Assembly (NCBI RefSeq): GCF_009389585.1
Contig: NZ_VIYG01000002.1
Span: 62,001-126,000 of the forward strand
DNA length: 64,000 bases
Origin: Oceanobacillus sp. CFH 90083
GTDB lineage: Bacteria > Bacillota > Bacilli > Bacillales > Amphibacillaceae
Direction of reading: 5' to 3'
How positions within the stretch are numbered: position 1 is the first letter of the stretch; every line of letters begins with the position of its first letter. Shown one piece after another: positions 8,685 to 17,064 of this stretch. The translations under genes and the position numbers were made by a program. Under the pieces are notes generated by a model. That model saw only the letters and a program-made list of their open reading frames with translations, ran no database searches and was not told the origin of the DNA.

Positions 8685-9398
8685 TTACCACAAGATTTCT
8701 GTTGAATCTGTTACTTTGACGCCTGTTTTAAGCTCTCCACTTTCCTTATCATCTGCGTAGATCCAGAGGTCATAATCTTGAAAGAGTTCTCCATAACTCT
8801 CCTTATCAGGTCCTTCTATTTCTTGTGTCTCACTAACTTTTATACTTACCATTTCAGCAAAGGTCTCTCCCATCTCCTTTACTTCGTCCATCGATTCAAA
8901 CCGATCTGTAGAAAAATACAAAGTAATCCGCTTGTCTTCCTCTTCTATCGTAATAATAGCATTCTCAACTGCCTCATTTGCTGCTTCAAATTCCTGTTCA
9001 ACACGATGGAGCCCCTCTCCGGAAATTTCCACCTCTTTATGAAAAATGTCCTCGGAAAATTCAATGATGATCCCAGTTGAAATCATCACGATAAAGATCA
9101 ATACATTTTCTATTTTCTTATTTTTAATAAAATTCCCTGCTAATATCACTAGAATCGCACTGAAAGTCACAATCATGGTAACATAAATATCCTGAATGAA
9201 ATAATGGCTTCCAGCTATAAGCAGGAGAAATAAAATAGGATTAACCCATGCATCCGACAAAAACTTGCTTAACAGCTTACCAACCACAGCAATTACTGCA
9301 AGCAGCAATAAAAATTTCCATCCTCCTATAATAATAAAACCCAATAGTAAAATTAAAGCTATCGGAATGACAGTGCCGTATAAAGAAATCTTTTCCAT
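8685..9398 (-). CDS. Membrane protein of unknown function
   Basis: The ATG at 9398 has GGGAGG about 11 bases ahead, giving 237 residues. The first 115 residues hold four or five hydrophobic helices. The rest is a soluble, acidic domain of about 120 residues, probably extracytoplasmic or cytoplasmic depending on topology. I do not recognise the family. It is the first gene of the minus-strand island and lies 50 bases downstream of the DUF443 array, so an immunity-related role is possible but unproven. Confidence 0.55.
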   Translation of the reverse strand: MEKISLYGTVIPIALILLLGFIIIGGWKFLLLLAVIAVVGKLLSKFLSDAWVNPILFLLLIAGSHYFIQDIYVTMIVTFSAILVILAGNFIKNKKIENVLIFIVMISTGIIIEFSEDIFHKEVEISGEGLHRVEQEFEAANEAVENAIITIEEEDKRITLYFSTDRFESMDEVKEMGETFAEMVSIKVSETQEIEGPDKESYGELFQDYDLWIYADDKESGELKTGVKVTDSTEILW

Positions 9399-9451
9399 CA
9401 ATTGTTTTTCCTCCCTTCATCTATTCTTGTTTCACTATTTTTATCCAGAGC

Positions 9452-10105
9452 TTAAACTGCGTTTTTATTCTCTTTAAATTTTACAGTAGTATTGCCTTCA
9501 TCAACCGTAACACGATTGGCAATTAATAGAACGAAGAAAAAGCCTGATGCAATGATTAATATCATGATATTGCTTGACTGAATATACAGTAGAAAGTTTA
9601 GTAGAACAATTCCTAAAAGAAAAATATAAGCAAATATAAATTTAAGAAAATGCTTCATCGAACTTGGCCGAATCCATAATTTATACTTTGGTAATGCCTC
9701 AAGCTTAATAACATTTTCCATCTTTTTTTTACGTTTATGACTGATAGAAAAATAGATAAAGCCCACGATTATTAAAACTGGCATAAGAAGCAAAATGTTT
9801 ACAAGTGGAGAACTCGGAATTTCAAAATAACCCATTAACGGAGCTAAAAGGATACCGATTGCGTATGCAAATCCACCTAAAGATATGATCGTTGAGCTTT
9901 CCGCCTTTTCTTTTTTTGATGTCTTTAACTGTTCCACAATATCCTGATCTTCAACTTTAAATATAGGGCTAGGTACCATCCAAAAAAGAAATGGAAAGAT
10001 AATTTTCCAAAAGGACCGCTCCATATCCAGGATGTATTGTTCATCATTAATTATTAAAATTCGGTATCGTAAGTTTTTTGCTAAACGTTGTACTTCGAAG
10101 TTCAT
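9452..10105 (-). CDS. DUF443 five-TM protein, TsaI-type immunity candidate (copy 1)
   Basis: A 217-residue protein with the pattern of the Gram-positive tandem five-TM family DUF443: N-terminal NLRYRILIINDEQYILDM, then SFWKIIFPFLFWMVP, then about five hydrophobic segments. DUF443 includes TsaI, which protects Staphylococcus aureus from the T7SS membrane-depolarising toxin TspA (family knowledge). Three relatives lie within 4 kb, all on this strand. GGAGG precedes the ATG by 6 bases. A role as immunity protein in the membrane is inferred from family and context. Confidence 0.8.
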   Translation of the reverse strand: MNFEVQRLAKNLRYRILIINDEQYILDMERSFWKIIFPFLFWMVPSPIFKVEDQDIVEQLKTSKKEKAESSTIISLGGFAYAIGILLAPLMGYFEIPSSPLVNILLLMPVLIIVGFIYFSISHKRKKKMENVIKLEALPKYKLWIRPSSMKHFLKFIFAYIFLLGIVLLNFLLYIQSSNIMILIIASGFFFVLLIANRVTVDEGNTTVKFKENKNAV

Positions 10106-10302
10106 TAATTGCCTCCATTCTCAACTCGCCGTAATCAAATTCCCCACTCAATTGCCTTTCAAAATCTTTTTGCATACTTGGTATAAAAAACGGCTTCTTT
10201 GTTTAGTGTATTTAATATTTCCCTAGTAAACTGAGCGTTACTTTACATTATGAAAGTCGAGGTCACGTCCACCTAAACTACCTTTAAATCAATTTTTAAA
10301 TG

Positions 10303-10944
10303 TTACTGTTGTAATATCACTTTATTATCACCTATTGCTACTGCCAATACACTAAACAATAATGCTGAAAACAAACAGATCATTCCAACAAAAAGGATTA
10401 CTGCATTTGCCAATTGAATAAATCCACTCCAGCTTAGAATAGTAAATCCCAGGAAAAATAAATAGAAAAACGAAATAAAGAAAAAATGCTTACATGACTG
10501 TGGCCTAATCCACACATTTATCGTTGGACATTGTTCCAGATCAACCACTTGCAACAAACTTTTTTTACTTCTAATATTTATGTAGAAGAATACGGATAGT
10601 GTAATTAACAAAGTAATTGCTACAATTATTGAATTAATTAATGGAGTGCTTTCAATGTCAAAGTAATTTACCAAAGGCTGTAATAGATTGGCTATAATTA
10701 CACCGATCCCCCCTGCTAACACACCATTCCATGATTTTTTATCCTGTTTTACCTCTGGCGTCTTTATTTTTTCTATACTTTCATGATCATTCACCTTATA
10801 AGCAGTATTCGGAAATATCCAGTAAAAAAATGGAATTAAAAATTTCCAAAACGACTTACCTAGGTCAAGGATATATCTTTCTTCATTTATTATTAGAACT
10901 CTATATCTTAGGTTTTTATATACTCCTTGTACCTTACCATTCAT
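10303..10944 (-). CDS. DUF443 five-TM protein, TsaI-type immunity candidate (copy 2)
   Basis: 213 residues. It opens with NLRYRVLIINEERYILDLG and shares FWKFLIPFFYWIFPNTAYKV almost word for word with the copy at 11153. GGGAG stands before the ATG. Directly upstream is a short coding scar (11002-11093) that resembles another scar before copy 3, suggesting that each immunity gene was once preceded by a toxin gene. Confidence 0.8.
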   Translation of the reverse strand: MNGKVQGVYKNLRYRVLIINEERYILDLGKSFWKFLIPFFYWIFPNTAYKVNDHESIEKIKTPEVKQDKKSWNGVLAGGIGVIIANLLQPLVNYFDIESTPLINSIIVAITLLITLSVFFYINIRSKKSLLQVVDLEQCPTINVWIRPQSCKHFFFISFFYLFFLGFTILSWSGFIQLANAVILFVGMICLFSALLFSVLAVAIGDNKVILQQ

Positions 10945-11001
10945 TTATTTGTCACACTCCCACAATTAGACATCTTATTTTGGCATTTATATGCTTATAA
11001 A

Positions 11002-11093
11002 CTAGTTGAATGGATTAATAGCATCAAACCCGCTACTAAAAGCTTCACCTATCGTATTTAACTCATCATTAAATGTATCCGCTTCCAAATTAC
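11002..11093 (-). pseudogene. Coding scar before DUF443 copy 2, possible toxin tail
   Basis: One minus-strand frame reads NDELNTIGEAFSSGFDAINP-FN and stops. It shares the pattern LNT-GE-FSSG-DAINPF with the scar at 11855-11950. Both lie about 60 bases upstream of a DUF443 gene, where a cognate toxin gene would end. The identity as a toxin tail is inference. Confidence 0.5.
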
Positions 11094-11152
11094 ACTTTTA
11101 TGTACTTGTTCTCCTGCCCTACCTACTGGTGTAGATGAGAGGGACACCCCTC

Positions 11153-11803
11153 CTATTCTTTATTATCTTTAAATTTTACTTTGATATCGCCTACAATAAT
11201 TACTAGATTAATAGACAGTAATGCTAATAAAATAGGTGTGCCCATAAAAAGAACCATTACATCCCCTGTGTAAATAAATCCTGAATATGCCAAAACAGTA
11301 AAACCAAGAAAAAATAAATAGGTAAATATAATAAAGAAAAATTGCTTGTATGACTTCGGCTTGACCCATAGTTGTTTTACTGGATATTGTTCGATGTCCG
11401 CCACTCGGTTCATTCTTCTTTTACCTCTTTGATTAATTTTGAAAAAAACAGATAATACGAGTGACAAAACAATCATAATAATGATTAAATTAATAAATGG
11501 GGAACTCGAGATATTAAAAACATTTGCCAATGGCCTTAATAGATTTGCTAGAAATATTGCCACAAGCCCTCCTAAGACGCTCAGGTACCCTGTATCTGTT
11601 TGCTCTACTTCTGGTGTCTTTATTTTTTCGATAGTTTCAAAATCATTCACTTTATAAGCGGTATTTGGGAGTATCCAATAAAAAAATGGAAATAAAATTT
11701 TCCAGAATGATCTTCCTCCCATATCCAGGATATATTTTTGCTCATTAATGGTCAGAATTTTATACCTTGGGTTTTTGTATACTCCTTGTGCTTTGCAATA
11801 CAT
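11153..11803 (-). CDS. DUF443 five-TM protein, TsaI-type immunity candidate (copy 3)
   Basis: 216 residues, opening with NPRYKILTINEQKYILDMG and followed by SFWKILFPFFYWILPNTAYK. About five hydrophobic segments end in a charged tail. AGGAGTGAG precedes the ATG. It is most similar to copy 2 (shared IEKIKTPEV), pointing to recent tandem duplication. The second coding scar lies just upstream. The immunity role is inferred as for copy 1. Confidence 0.8.
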   Translation of the reverse strand: MYCKAQGVYKNPRYKILTINEQKYILDMGGRSFWKILFPFFYWILPNTAYKVNDFETIEKIKTPEVEQTDTGYLSVLGGLVAIFLANLLRPLANVFNISSSPFINLIIIMIVLSLVLSVFFKINQRGKRRMNRVADIEQYPVKQLWVKPKSYKQFFFIIFTYLFFLGFTVLAYSGFIYTGDVMVLFMGTPILLALLSINLVIIVGDIKVKFKDNKE

Positions 11804-11854
11804 TTAATAGTCTCACTCCTAAATTAATGGAACCTTTTTACGCTTCCATAAAAA

Positions 11855-11950
11855 CTAGCTAAATGGATTAATAGCATCAAGTCCACTACTAAAAGTTTCA
11901 CCGGTTGTATTTAATCCATCATTAACTTTTTCTTTTATCCAAAGCCATAC
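11855..11950 (-). pseudogene. Coding scar before DUF443 copy 3, possible toxin tail
   Basis: The minus-strand frame reads IKEKVNDGLNTTGETFSSGL, then DAINPFS and stop. It is homologous to the scar at 11002-11093. The rest of the 11804-12289 gap holds a promoter and no other gene I can support. Confidence 0.5.
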
Positions 11951-12148
11951 CTTTATCTATTTGGTTCATTGTAAAATGAACCATTTTTATGTAAATAACC
12001 TATCAATATGAGTGACATTGTTTCAACTTTATTATCTAGTAACTTCAACGTAAAGAGCTCACTTATTCAACTAAAATCTAAATTATAGCTATATCGTAAG
12101 AAAAATGAATAACAAATCTATTTTCCAACCTCTATTCCTATCTTCCTC

Positions 12149-12177
12149 TTGTATCATTATATAATTTTGCTTATAAT
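12149..12177 (+). promoter_or_regulatory. Sigma-A promoter for the lipoprotein at 12290
   Basis: TTGTAT, a 17-base spacer, then TATAAT. It lies about 110 bases before the ATG. Confidence 0.6.
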
Positions 12178-12289
12178 GCATATTGTATAATATCTTGTTA
12201 ATTAATTGTATTTATTGAAGCTTTTATATGATATCTTCATTTAAAAGAAAGCAAATTTCACTTCATAAGAAGGGAGGGATTGCATACAT

Positions 12290-12697
12290 ATGACAAACAA
12301 ACTACGTAAGACAGCAATTTTTCTATTCGGACTTATTCTATTAGCAAGCTGTAAACCATCTGATAGATATGCTGGTGATTGGTATGCACTGTCTGATACA
12401 GGAGAGCACGCCATGCTTCATTTTTCAAAAGAAAAAATCTTAACAATCACTGATGAAAGCGGTAATGAGGAAACGTTTGAAATCAATCAGAATGTGGCAG
12501 GAATTATGAACTCTACCAGATACTATCGAGTGGAAGTTGATGGTGCCAATCATTATGTTATTTTTGAAAATAAAGACGATGAAAATAATGCTCACTTTGT
12601 CAAACAGACTAACTATGCAGATGATTTTGAAGATATGGCAGGAGAAATTATCTATACGATGAATCGTGAGGATTATCCAAGCGAATTTGGATTGTAA
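12290..12697 (+). CDS. Small lipoprotein, possible immunity factor
   Basis: 135 residues. A signal peptide ends in the lipobox LLASC, so the mature protein would be lipid-anchored on the outer membrane face. The mature part contains DRYAGDWYALSD and is acidic; no named family is recognised. AGGGAGG stands upstream of the ATG. It is the only plus-strand gene inside the DUF443 array. Other lipoproteins in this island sit beside T7SS toxins, so a protective role is possible. Confidence 0.65.
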   Translation: MTNKLRKTAIFLFGLILLASCKPSDRYAGDWYALSDTGEHAMLHFSKEKILTITDESGNEETFEINQNVAGIMNSTRYYRVEVDGANHYVIFENKDDENNAHFVKQTNYADDFEDMAGEIIYTMNREDYPSEFGL

Positions 12698-12705
12698 TGA
12701 AATGT

Positions 12706-12738
12706 AGACTGGTAAGGAATTAACGTTCTTACCAGTCT
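12706..12738. terminator. Perfect 11-bp hairpin
   Basis: AGACTGGTAAG / CTTACCAGTCT with an 11-base loop lies between the convergent lipoprotein and DUF443 copy 4. There is no clear U run. Confidence 0.6.
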
Positions 12739-12790
12739 GTGGAGGATCTGTCCTAATACATTAATTGATTTGAACATTGTTCCAGAAAAC

Positions 12791-13438
12791 TTATAAATTA
12801 GTTTGTTTTATCTTAACATCTACTTTTCCAGGAGTGACAGTAAATAAATTCCCCATAAAAAATAGGAATACTAACATTGTATAAATTAATAGAATGATAG
12901 AGTTACCATACTCGATATACATAAGTGCACAATTAATTACAAAAGTTAAAATGAACATATAGCAAAAAATATAAATTAACAAGAATTTGACAGACTTTGT
13001 TTTAATATAAAATTGTTTTGTATTGTTCAAATTAGATTTGACTTGTGAATACAGTTTTTGCTGGTTTTTTTTCAAAATAGACATTCTTATTAAAAACATC
13101 AATAGAGCTATAAATATTACTATAAAAGAAGCAATTAACGTAGATATCTCTATATTAAAACTATTCATTATCGGACGTATTAAATTTGCAATAACTAATG
13201 AGAGACCTATAGCTAAAACATTAATAGCATTTCCACCTTTGTTTGTAGTTTCATGGACTAGCGTATCCACTGTGTTCTGATTGTCTATTTTATAAGCCTT
13301 ATGCGGAATAACCCAAAATAAAAAAGGTACGAGTATAATCCATTTCGGGTTATCCTTATCTAATATATAATTCTCCCCATTTAAAGTTATTAAATTATAT
13401 CTTATCTTTCTATACATAATTTGTACACTTGCTTTCAT
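12791..13438 (-). CDS. DUF443 five-TM protein, TsaI-type immunity candidate (copy 4)
   Basis: Start taken at the ATG at 13438 behind GGTGG, giving 215 residues. It opens with IMYRKIRYNLITLNGENYI, then WIILVPFLFWVIPHKAYKID, the same layout as the other three copies but more diverged. Five hydrophobic segments are evident. It is separated from copies 1-3 by the plus-strand lipoprotein gene. Confidence 0.75.
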   Translation of the reverse strand: MKASVQIMYRKIRYNLITLNGENYILDKDNPKWIILVPFLFWVIPHKAYKIDNQNTVDTLVHETTNKGGNAINVLAIGLSLVIANLIRPIMNSFNIEISTLIASFIVIFIALLMFLIRMSILKKNQQKLYSQVKSNLNNTKQFYIKTKSVKFLLIYIFCYMFILTFVINCALMYIEYGNSIILLIYTMLVFLFFMGNLFTVTPGKVDVKIKQTNL

Positions 13439-13680
13439 TTTCACCACCTACCCCCATCTTCTGTTTCCTAATATGATTTAAAATCGGTATCCTTAACAAG
13501 AGCATCGAAATATTATTTATATTGATTATAATATTTTTCAAACTAATTTGGTATTTTCATACTAATTTCATACAAAATCAAAATAAAACACGCTATTAAT
13601 AAAGTGTTTTTATAAATTTCACTTTTTAACATATTAAATTATGTTATGATTATATATATTTGAAAATATGGAGGTATTAC

Positions 13681-15021
13681 ATGTTAAAAAAAAGGCTTTA
13701 TCTTCTTATTACTGTATTTCTAATCACATTAGCTGCCTGTGGATCTACGAATGAAGAAGATGCTACAAATGCAGAAGAAAATGAAACAGAAAATGAAGAG
13801 CAAGCAGAAACCGAGGATGCTGCTTTAGATGAAGAAGTGGAAGCAGATACCGACGAGGATGGAGATACAAAGGAAAGTGCTGCTGACTCGGAAGAAACAG
13901 ATGATTCAGAAAGAGATGAAGAACAGTCAGTTTCCAGTTCTAATTCAGACTTCGATGCTTTAGTCGAGGCTATGGAAGAAGTAACAGAAGGCACTGCTAC
14001 ACTCCTTTTCGAAAGCGATGAAGTACAATCACATGAAATGGAAGGGCTCACGTTGTCACTCGATGCTTATCAATTAGTTGAGTTAAAAGATTTCCATAGA
14101 AACTTTGATATTCCTTTTGATGAGCAAACAGATGGTGGAGTTATTCTAGCAAAATACACTGCTACAAACGATTCTGATCAAGATTTACATTTCTTACCTA
14201 CCTTAAATGTGGATTATGTTGGTTCAACAAAATATCATAGCAATTATCGTGAGCTTATTCCGTTAGAAGAGCAATTCTCAGAAAAATTACCTGCCAGTAA
14301 TGAAAACCTGATTAAAGCTGGTGAAGAATTGACAGGTTACCTTGCTTATCCATTTGGAGAAGAACAATTGGAAACCATTTTATCTGAGGGAAACGTTACT
14401 GTTTTGATTCCTGCTCCGACTACAGAGTATAACGAATATTCCACTCGTATTGGAACAGAAGGTCAATTCACCCTCCCATTAGACTCTGATAGTGCTCAAA
14501 CACAAGCTGAGACTAATGATCAAAATTTTTATCAGGATAAAATTAGCGCAGAAAACTTGGGCGAGAAAGAAATGATTGAACAAGAAGAAGCCCTCAGTAC
14601 TAGTGATGATTTAGGTGATGTTACTGTTACATTGGATGGATATCAATTTGTTGATTTTACGCCTAATGCTGATGAAGCTCCGCGCTATAATGATCCGGAT
14701 AATATTGTAGTCGCTACTGTCAAATTTGAAATTGACAACCAGAGTGACGAAGAAATTGGTTTAGATAACATTTCCTCACGAATCTTTCTTAATGACGGTT
14801 CGCAATACATACGTAATGAAGGGATGCTCAGCCCTTATGAATTTCAACAAGGGCTTCCAGCCGGAGAGCAGGGAGAATTATTACAAACCTTCTTACTGGA
14901 TAAAGAAATGTATGAAAAAATTTGGAAAGATAAAGAAATGGAAATAGAGATTGGGCCAATGAGAAACACAGATGCTGAAGATATTTCTAAGGGGAATGTT
15001 ATCACATTTGATTTGAAATAA
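13681..15021 (+). CDS. Large acidic lipoprotein, DUF5068-like
   Basis: The chosen start is the ATG at 13681, 6 bases after GGAGG, giving 446 residues. A signal peptide ends with the lipobox TLAACG. Next come about 80 residues dominated by Glu, Asp, Thr and Ser, then two similar beta-rich domains (VTLDGYQFVDF and LSLDAYQLVELKDFH start the paired parts). The pattern resembles DUF5068 lipoproteins of Bacillaceae, whose function is not known. It has its own terminator. Confidence 0.7.
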   Translation: MLKKRLYLLITVFLITLAACGSTNEEDATNAEENETENEEQAETEDAALDEEVEADTDEDGDTKESAADSEETDDSERDEEQSVSSSNSDFDALVEAMEEVTEGTATLLFESDEVQSHEMEGLTLSLDAYQLVELKDFHRNFDIPFDEQTDGGVILAKYTATNDSDQDLHFLPTLNVDYVGSTKYHSNYRELIPLEEQFSEKLPASNENLIKAGEELTGYLAYPFGEEQLETILSEGNVTVLIPAPTTEYNEYSTRIGTEGQFTLPLDSDSAQTQAETNDQNFYQDKISAENLGEKEMIEQEEALSTSDDLGDVTVTLDGYQFVDFTPNADEAPRYNDPDNIVVATVKFEIDNQSDEEIGLDNISSRIFLNDGSQYIRNEGMLSPYEFQQGLPAGEQGELLQTFLLDKEMYEKIWKDKEMEIEIGPMRNTDAEDISKGNVITFDLK

Positions 15022-15023
15022 GT

Positions 15024-15077
15024 AAAAAGGCTAGTGGTGACGGTGCATATATCAGACATACCATTAGCCTTTTTTTC
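15024..15077 (+). terminator. Intrinsic terminator after the DUF5068-like gene
   Basis: AAAAAGGCTAGTGGT pairs with ACCATTAGCC followed by TTTTTTT. Confidence 0.85.
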
Positions 15078-15084
15078 TTGTATC

Positions 15085-15230
15085 TTATGGTATGAATTTG
15101 AAGGTTAATTCAATGTGGGAGTGTAAACTTTCATCCAACTTCATTGTAAACTTAACATCATCACCCTTAAAAATTGGAAAACCTAAAACATCATAAATAT
15201 GAAAGAAGTAAAACAGCCTGACACAATTAG
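15085..15230 (-). pseudogene. 3' remnant of an unidentified gene
   Basis: A minus-strand frame reads YFFHIYDVLGFPIFKGDDV, continues through MKLDESLHSHIELTFKFIP and stops. It has no start, and a 7-bp hairpin (CTGACAC / GTGTCAG) overlaps its upstream end. It looks like the last 45 codons of a former protein, perhaps an old immunity gene. The family is not recognised. Confidence 0.4.
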
Positions 15231-15315
15231 TTTTTAGTGTCAGACTTAAGTAGAAATATTTTATTGTTCATTGTCTACTTTACAGGTTCCAGTTCAGTCT
15301 TTAAGGTGGTTTTAA

Positions 15316-15777
15316 TTATATTGCTTTTAATACTTCATCTACAGAATTGCTAAACATATCTGGGTCTTCACTTTTTATATCCCTTAATAAGTTCATTATG
15401 ATCTCATTTGAATTGTCATCTAGCTTAGATAGCACACTACCGTATATTTTTCTTACTTGTTCCTGATTTAAAATTCTGTAATGTAAAACTTCCATCCATT
15501 CTCTTGCCCTATCAATAACACTTGGGACAGCTATAGCAATTAAATATAATCCCTCTTCAATTTTTTCTTTATAGAGATGCTCTATGCCATGTACTAATCC
15601 GAACATTACTTCATATTGTTCTGTATCATCGTCAAATCCCATACATAATTCGGTAATAACTGATTTATCCTCTAAACCAATGAGATTACCTAATGCTTCT
15701 TCAAATGCGTCTATTTCTTCTTGAGATTGTAAAAGTCTATTTGTGTAGATTTTATTTAATTCTGATTTCACATCCAT
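15316..15777 (-). CDS. Imm30-like immunity protein
   Basis: About 153 residues from the ATG at 15777; a GTG 9 bases upstream is an alternative start. It is mostly helical, with DDDTEQYEVMFGLVHGIEHL and a Met-rich C-terminal helix, resembling immunity family Imm30 of polymorphic toxin loci. It lies 15 bases after the orphan toxin tail, the usual toxin-immunity order. It may now protect against toxins made by relatives. The family call is from memory of its pattern and is moderate. Confidence 0.65.
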   Translation of the reverse strand: MDVKSELNKIYTNRLLQSQEEIDAFEEALGNLIGLEDKSVITELCMGFDDDTEQYEVMFGLVHGIEHLYKEKIEEGLYLIAIAVPSVIDRAREWMEVLHYRILNQEQVRKIYGSVLSKLDDNSNEIIMNLLRDIKSEDPDMFSNSVDEVLKAI

Positions 15778-15791
15778 ACACTCCACCCCAC

Positions 15792-16094
15792 TTACTTATT
15801 AAATAATTCAGGATATAACTCTCTATTCTTTCTAATCGCATTTAATAGTCCTGCTCTTATTTCAGGTGTGTAGACACCTTGCTTCATATATATCCTTTTT
15901 GCATCTAATATATCATGAGTCAGGGCATCACGGTAACTTAGGTTTAAATATTCTTCTAATTTATTACCACTTAAACCATAAGTATATGTTTCTCTATGCC
16001 TACCACCTACTCCAGGATGGGGTTGTTCCATATTCATACTAACACCATCGCTTCTCTTTATTCCTGCCTGTTTCATCTTAGCAGCAGAAGGCAT
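15792..16094 (-). pseudogene. Orphan C-terminal toxin domain (polymorphic toxin tail)
   Basis: 100 codons with no ribosome site; the frame continues upstream into the recombinase fragment. The sequence SKAKMKQAGIKRSDG-like start, QPHPGVGGRHRETYTYG, and ALTHDILDAKRIY with TPEIRAGL look like the extreme C-terminal toxin domain of an LXG or similar effector, perhaps the Ntox8 type (tentative). The N-terminal export module is missing. Together with Imm30 it is a typical orphan toxin-immunity cassette. Conserved His and Arg residues suggest an RNase, but this is inference. Confidence 0.6.
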
Positions 16095-16108
16095 ATGATC
16101 TGTAACCG

Positions 16109-16378
16109 TTATAAAATGGCTTGATGTTTGCCATTTGCTGTTATGTCTCCATAGTGATATAACCCACTATAAAACGCTTTTCTATCTAAAATCCGTTTGA
16201 TCTGGACTTTCGTAAACAATTTTCCTTGTTTTGTTCGATGCCCTTCTTCATTCAGTTGTTCCGCTAGTTGAGTTAAAGACCATAAAGGATACATTTCCTT
16301 TAAGTCAAACACTCTTTGAACGGTTTTGGCTTGTCTATCATCTATGACAAGGGCTCGAATATATCCGATAACATTCAT
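16109..16378 (-). pseudogene. Internally deleted serine recombinase
   Basis: 89 codons behind a strong GGAGGGGGAG ribosome site. Residues 1-8 (MNVIGYIR) match the start of large serine resolvases. From residue 9 the sequence jumps to the C-terminal Recombinase domain (VIDDRQAKTVQRVFDLKE, then LNEEGHRTKQGKLFT and IKRILDRKAFYSGLYHYG). The catalytic domain, including the active Ser, is deleted in frame. A DNA-binding stub might still be made. Its 3' end cuts into the toxin tail, so this element probably truncated the toxin gene. Confidence 0.8.
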
Positions 16379-16393
16379 GATGTTCTCCCCCTC

Positions 16394-16421
16394 CGTTACG
16401 CTAATTAGGATTAACGTAACG
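16394..16421. promoter_or_regulatory. Inverted repeat upstream of the recombinase remnant
   Basis: CGTTACG and CGTAACG, perfect 7-bp arms 14 bases apart, between the divergent recombinase remnant and XRE gene. It could be an operator. Confidence 0.4.
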
Positions 16422-16486
16422 CTTAGCCGCTATATTTAGTATAAATCCATTGTATGCGGCTTTAGCGATACATTCAACCCCTTTAC

Positions 16487-16509
16487 CGATACAATCTTAT
16501 TGTGTATCG
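16487..16509. promoter_or_regulatory. Probable operator of the XRE regulator
   Basis: CGATACA and TGTATCG, perfect arms with a 9-base spacer, 34 bases before the XRE start. A third CGATACA half-site lies at about 16466. The layout suits autorepression. Confidence 0.5.
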
Positions 16510-16542
16510 TAAAAGTAACATAAACAGAGGAAGGGAAATACC

Positions 16543-16743
16543 ATGCCAATTTCAATCAAACTAAAGGAAATCCTTAAAGAACGTGACCTTTCACAGCGTG
16601 AATTAGCACGAATGACAGGGCTGCGCCCTAATACAATTAGTCATCTTTGTTCAGACAACGTAGACAGAGTTTATCTATCAACATTAGAAACGGTATGCAA
16701 AGTGTTAGACATCGACATTCAGGAGTTAATCGAGGTGGAGTAG
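16543..16743 (+). CDS. Small XRE-family DNA-binding regulator
   Basis: A 66-residue protein consisting of one Cro/CI-type helix-turn-helix: LSQRELARMTGLRPNTISHL forms the two recognition helices, and LETVCKVLDIDIQEL is the typical final helix. A good ribosome site (AGGAAGGG) precedes the ATG. It is divergent from the recombinase remnant, with inverted repeats between, so it probably regulates itself and once regulated the element. Confidence 0.9.
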   Translation: MPISIKLKEILKERDLSQRELARMTGLRPNTISHLCSDNVDRVYLSTLETVCKVLDIDIQELIEVE

Positions 16744-17016
16744 TCCTCTTGTACTAGCAATCGTTCTATGTACGTCCAAGTTGCGAAAAATTTAAAGGCA
16801 GGGAGAAAGCGAAGGTATGGCTTTGGAGAATAGAAATGGTGGTAACTGATGATATTATGGTTATTTGCTTAACAAAATAAAGAGTAAATAGGACATACGT
16901 TTTAAAGGTATTGTACGCACTATATAATTCGTAAAAACTTAATATGGGGCTTACAGGAGTTACTCATATTCTCTGCATAACAATTGAACTATTTGTCACT
17001 GGGTATCCCCACCACC
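16744..17016. other. Intergenic stretch without a gene
   Basis: No open frame, family match or clear promoter was found. It separates the XRE gene from the convergent LXG immunity gene. Confidence 0.5.
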
Positions 17017-17062
17017 AAAAAAGAAACCTTGATAGGCTCAATTAGTCAAATCAAGGTTCTTT
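17017..17062 (-). terminator. Intrinsic terminator of the LXG-1 operon
   Basis: AGAACCTTGAT / ATCAAGGTTTCT on the minus strand, followed by a T-rich run. Confidence 0.8.
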
Positions 17063-17064
17063 TA

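Noticed and set aside
13698-14051. Ser-rich minus-strand ORF of 117 codons
   Set aside because: It is antisense to the acidic linker of the DUF5068-like lipoprotein. The Ser runs mirror GAA/GAT codons.
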